A DNA stretch of 64,000 nt from Algoriphagus mannitolivorans DSM 15301 (GTDB lineage: Bacteria > Bacteroidota > Bacteroidia > Cytophagales > Cyclobacteriaceae). Where the stretch lies: NCBI RefSeq assembly GCF_000429425.1, contig NZ_AUBV01000001.1:248001-312000 (forward strand), in the 5' to 3' direction. Below the pieces are notes generated by a model that saw nothing but the letters and a program-made list of their open reading frames with translations, did not search any database and was not told where the DNA came from. Within the stretch, counting starts at the first letter, position 1, and each line of letters begins with the position of its first letter. The position numbers were made by a program, and so were the translations under genes. Shown here one piece after another: positions 61,815-64,000 of this stretch.

Positions 61815-62164
61815 AAGCTTTTATTTTTTTAGAAAAATCCTAAATTACTAGTGATTAAGCACCCATTATTACCTTTGAATCCAAAGAAATCTGTAAAAAG
61901 CCAACCCTAATCGTTGCTGCTTTTTACAGATTTCACTGTCCGAACCACACCCATCTGACAAAAAATTAAAAAGGTGACGAATAAGAAGAATATTACTAAT
62001 ACTTAACTTATTCACCCAACTTGAGTATTCATTAAATCTTCTTGTTGAGATTTGATTTGGATCTAATATCATTTTAGTATCCAGAATAAAATCTTTAAAT
62101 GAATAAGTATTCCATTTCTATTACTGAATAGATTGACTTTGACAAGTCAATCATTCAGGGAAAA
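61815..62164. other. 350-bp non-coding gap with a 16-bp perfect hairpin
   Basis: GAAATCTGTAAAAAGC (61886-61901) pairs exactly with GCTTTTTACAGATTTC (61919-61934) over a 17-nt loop. There is no strong T-run after it in either direction, so it is not a standard terminator. The rest of the gap is A/T-rich with no gene that I can support. Confidence 0.55.
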
Positions 62165-64000
62165 ATGTACTCACTTAAAAGAAATGCCATGAAAAATGGA
62201 ATTGATATTATCCTTGAGAATTCGGTTGACCTCATTTTCATTTTTGATTCGAAAGGCATTATTACGAATGCTTCCAAAAGCGTCCAGAAGGTTTTGGGAT
62301 ATTCAGAAAAGGATTTGGTCGGCAAAGAATTTATAGATTTTATCTATCCCACGGATATCTTAGCTTACAATCGAAACCTAAAAGAAGTTTTTGCAGGAAA
62401 AGAACTTTCAGATATAACCACCAGGTGCTTGAGTTCTACTGGTAAATTAATTTGCCTCAATTGGTCATTAGGGCTTATTACCGATTCAAGGAAGATCATT
62501 GGAATAGCTCGAGATATCACTGAATCTAAAATATTTAATGAAGAAAAATCAGAGCAAAATCTGAGGCTTCAGAATATCATGGACCATTCTCCAGACTTAA
62601 TCTGGAGTGTTGACCGGGAATTAAGGCTAATTCAAGGAAATAAAGCATTCATTCAAACCTTGAAGAGAATAAATAACTGGAATGTTCAAACCGGTGATTT
62701 TCTATTATCCACCGAATATTTTAGCGAGGAATATATCCAGTTTTGGTCCACGCAGTACAGTAAGGCATTGGCTGGTAAAAAGGTCACACTTGAAATAAAT
62801 GCAGAAGATTCTAATGAAAATCCGAATACCTATTTCGAAACCAAAATAAACCCAATCAAGGAGGATGGCGAAATCATCAGACTCGCATGTTTTTCCCGAG
62901 ACATTACTGAAAAAAAACTCGCCGAGAAAAAAATTCAAGAACTCAACCAAAGACTGATTAAGGGACAGGAAATATCCAAAGTCGGCTATTGGGAAACTGA
63001 CCTTAAAAACAACACCGTTTTTTGGTCTCAGGAGATGTATAATATTTGGGGAATAAAAAACACTTCAAAAAAAATTCCTTTCGATTTTTTCTTTGCCAGC
63101 ATACACCCTGATGATAGACAGAACTTTTTATATCATCGCAACCGGGCTCTGACCAAGGAAAAGGATTTGGATATTGTTTATCGGATCAAATTGTCTGATG
63201 ATACCATCAAATACATTCATGAAATAGGTGAACGCGTAATTTCCATTAAAGACAACAAACAAGTTTTTCGAGGAACAGCCCAAGAGGTAACACGGGAAAA
63301 AGAGACTGAGATTCAACTTAAGGACCGGAATTTATTTATCGAATCCACATTAAATAGTTTACCAATTGGAATTGCGGTGATTAAAATTAGCGATGGAGAG
63401 CCCACTTACATGAATGAGGCTTTTGAAAAAATCTATGGATGGCCCAAGGAAGATTTGATTGAAGCCGAAAGCTTCTTTAACAAAGTTTATCCGGATCCTA
63501 ATTACCGTGAAACCATCAAAAAAAATATTATTGAGGACATCCAAAGTGGGGATCTGGCTAGGATGATTTGGAAGGGTGTGGAGATTACCACCAAGACTGG
63601 TGAAAAGAAAATTGTGAATGCCAAGAACATCCCTGTACCAGAGTTAAACCTCATTATTTCTACTGTAACAGATGACACCGAAAGATCCCTTGCTGAAAAT
63701 GAGCTGAAAGAGATGAATGAACGGTATAAGCTTGTCTCAGAAGCCACCAATGATGCCATTTGGGATTGGGACATTCAAAAAAACATTCATTTCTGGGGAG
63801 ACGGTTTTTCAAAACTTTTTGGAGTGGATCTCAATGCCAAGAAAAATAGCCCTGAAGAATGGTCAAGCCGAATTCACTCCGACGACAAAGACCGAGTTTT
63901 GAAATTTTTAGAAGACTTATTGATGGATCCTTCAAGGAATGATTTTAGAATTGAGTATAGATTTTATAGAAGTTCCGGATCCTATGCAGAGGTACTTGAT
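62165..64000 (+). CDS. Multi-PAS sensor protein, N-terminal part (runs off window)
   Basis: ATG 62165 opens a frame of 612 codons with no stop up to the window end (Met9 at 62189 is an alternative start). I count about five PAS domains: ~9-120 (LENSVDLIFIFDSKGIITNASKS, GIARDITESK), ~130-265 (ARLISPDLIW-like SPDLIWSVDREL), ~275-395 (GYWETDLKNNTVFWSQEMYNIWG), ~398-510 (SLPIGIAVIKISDGEP) and ~525-612 (ATNDAIWDWDIQKN). Several are followed by PAC motifs. No TM segment was seen. The output domain (kinase or other) lies beyond the window. Confidence 0.85.
   Translation, partial: MYSLKRNAMKNGIDIILENSVDLIFIFDSKGIITNASKSVQKVLGYSEKDLVGKEFIDFIYPTDILAYNRNLKEVFAGKELSDITTRCLSSTGKLICLNWSLGLITDSRKIIGIARDITESKIFNEEKSEQNLRLQNIMDHSPDLIWSVDRELRLIQGNKAFIQTLKRINNWNVQTGDFLLSTEYFSEEYIQFWSTQYSKALAGKKVTLEINAEDSNENPNTYFETKINPIKEDGEIIRLACFSRDITEKKLAEKKIQELNQRLIKGQEISKVGYWETDLKNNTVFWSQEMYNIWGIKNTSKKIPFDFFFASIHPDDRQNFLYHRNRALTKEKDLDIVYRIKLSDDTIKYIHEIGERVISIKDNKQVFRGTAQEVTREKETEIQLKDRNLFIESTLNSLPIGIAVIKISDGEPTYMNEAFEKIYGWPKEDLIEAESFFNKVYPDPNYRETIKKNIIEDIQSGDLARMIWKGVEITTKTGEKKIVNAKNIPVPELNLIISTVTDDTERSLAENELKEMNERYKLVSEATNDAIWDWDIQKNIHFWGDGFSKLFGVDLNAKKNSPEEWSSRIHSDDKDRVLKFLEDLLMDPSRNDFRIEYRFYRSSGSYAEVLD

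Overview
The window is ordinary-composition chromosome from a member of the Bacteroidota, most likely an aerobic Cytophagales (Cyclobacteriaceae/Algoriphagus-like) bacterium. This is inferred from the gene set: a SusD-type tail, many lipoproteins, GldH next to RicT, GWxTD, DUF2723 and PorT-like proteins, 800-residue FtsX/MacB permeases, and promoters with the Bacteroidota -7 element TAnnTTTG. No phage, CRISPR array or classical IS is visible.

Layout. (1) 1-5100: the end of a polysaccharide-utilisation locus (SusD-like C-terminus, LamG lipoprotein, two tandem GH144 lipoproteins), pointing to beta-1,2-glucan use. (2) 5183-23363: one MacB-type export system with four large FtsX-like permeases, a single ATPase, an HlyD/MacA-type adaptor, a DUF2807 protein and a divergent sigma-54 response regulator/histidine kinase pair. 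Four transcription units carry sigma-54-like -24/-12 elements with a shared CGAAC/GTCCG-type site 61-67 bp upstream. Two segments bounded by inverted copies of the same short repeat interrupt the hlyD-ATPase-permease operon. One carries a four-helix-bundle (S23/IVP) gene and the other is an empty 110-bp version. (3) 23549-29931: small envelope proteins, MsrAB, an AlkB-like protein, a Dabb lipoprotein and a 2-hydroxyacid dehydrogenase. (4) 29935-39031: a sulfur module with thiosulfate dehydrogenase (TsdA), two related outer-membrane channels, two half-size YeeE/YedE transporters, a persulfide-dioxygenase-like MBL/rhodanese protein and thioredoxin. The four transcription-unit heads carry Crp/Fnr-type palindromes (GTGA-N6-TCAC), in three cases 30-31 bp from a -7 element. 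A thioesterase/MFS operon and a 26-codon membrane microprotein gene lie inside this block. (5) 39199-52770: housekeeping genes (DUF2723 protein, methyltransferase, GWxTD, RlmB, ManC, KdsD, RecQ, PurD, RicT, GldH). (6) 52771-55310: a PAS protein that ends after its HisKA helices, then a tRNA cluster (Ser-GCT, Pro-TGG, Leu-CAG) containing a 104-bp tandem duplication that made tRNA-Pro-derived pseudogenes. (7) 55404-64000: AI-2E transporter, esterase, acyltransferase, GAF kinase, cyclophilin, Gfo/Idh dehydrogenase, and a multi-PAS sensor running off the window end.

The observations most worth a second look are the sigma-54 regulon in cis, the repeat-bounded S23 cassette with its empty relative, and the Crp/Fnr-type regulon over the thiosulfate genes. 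All are read by eye; no search or computation was run.
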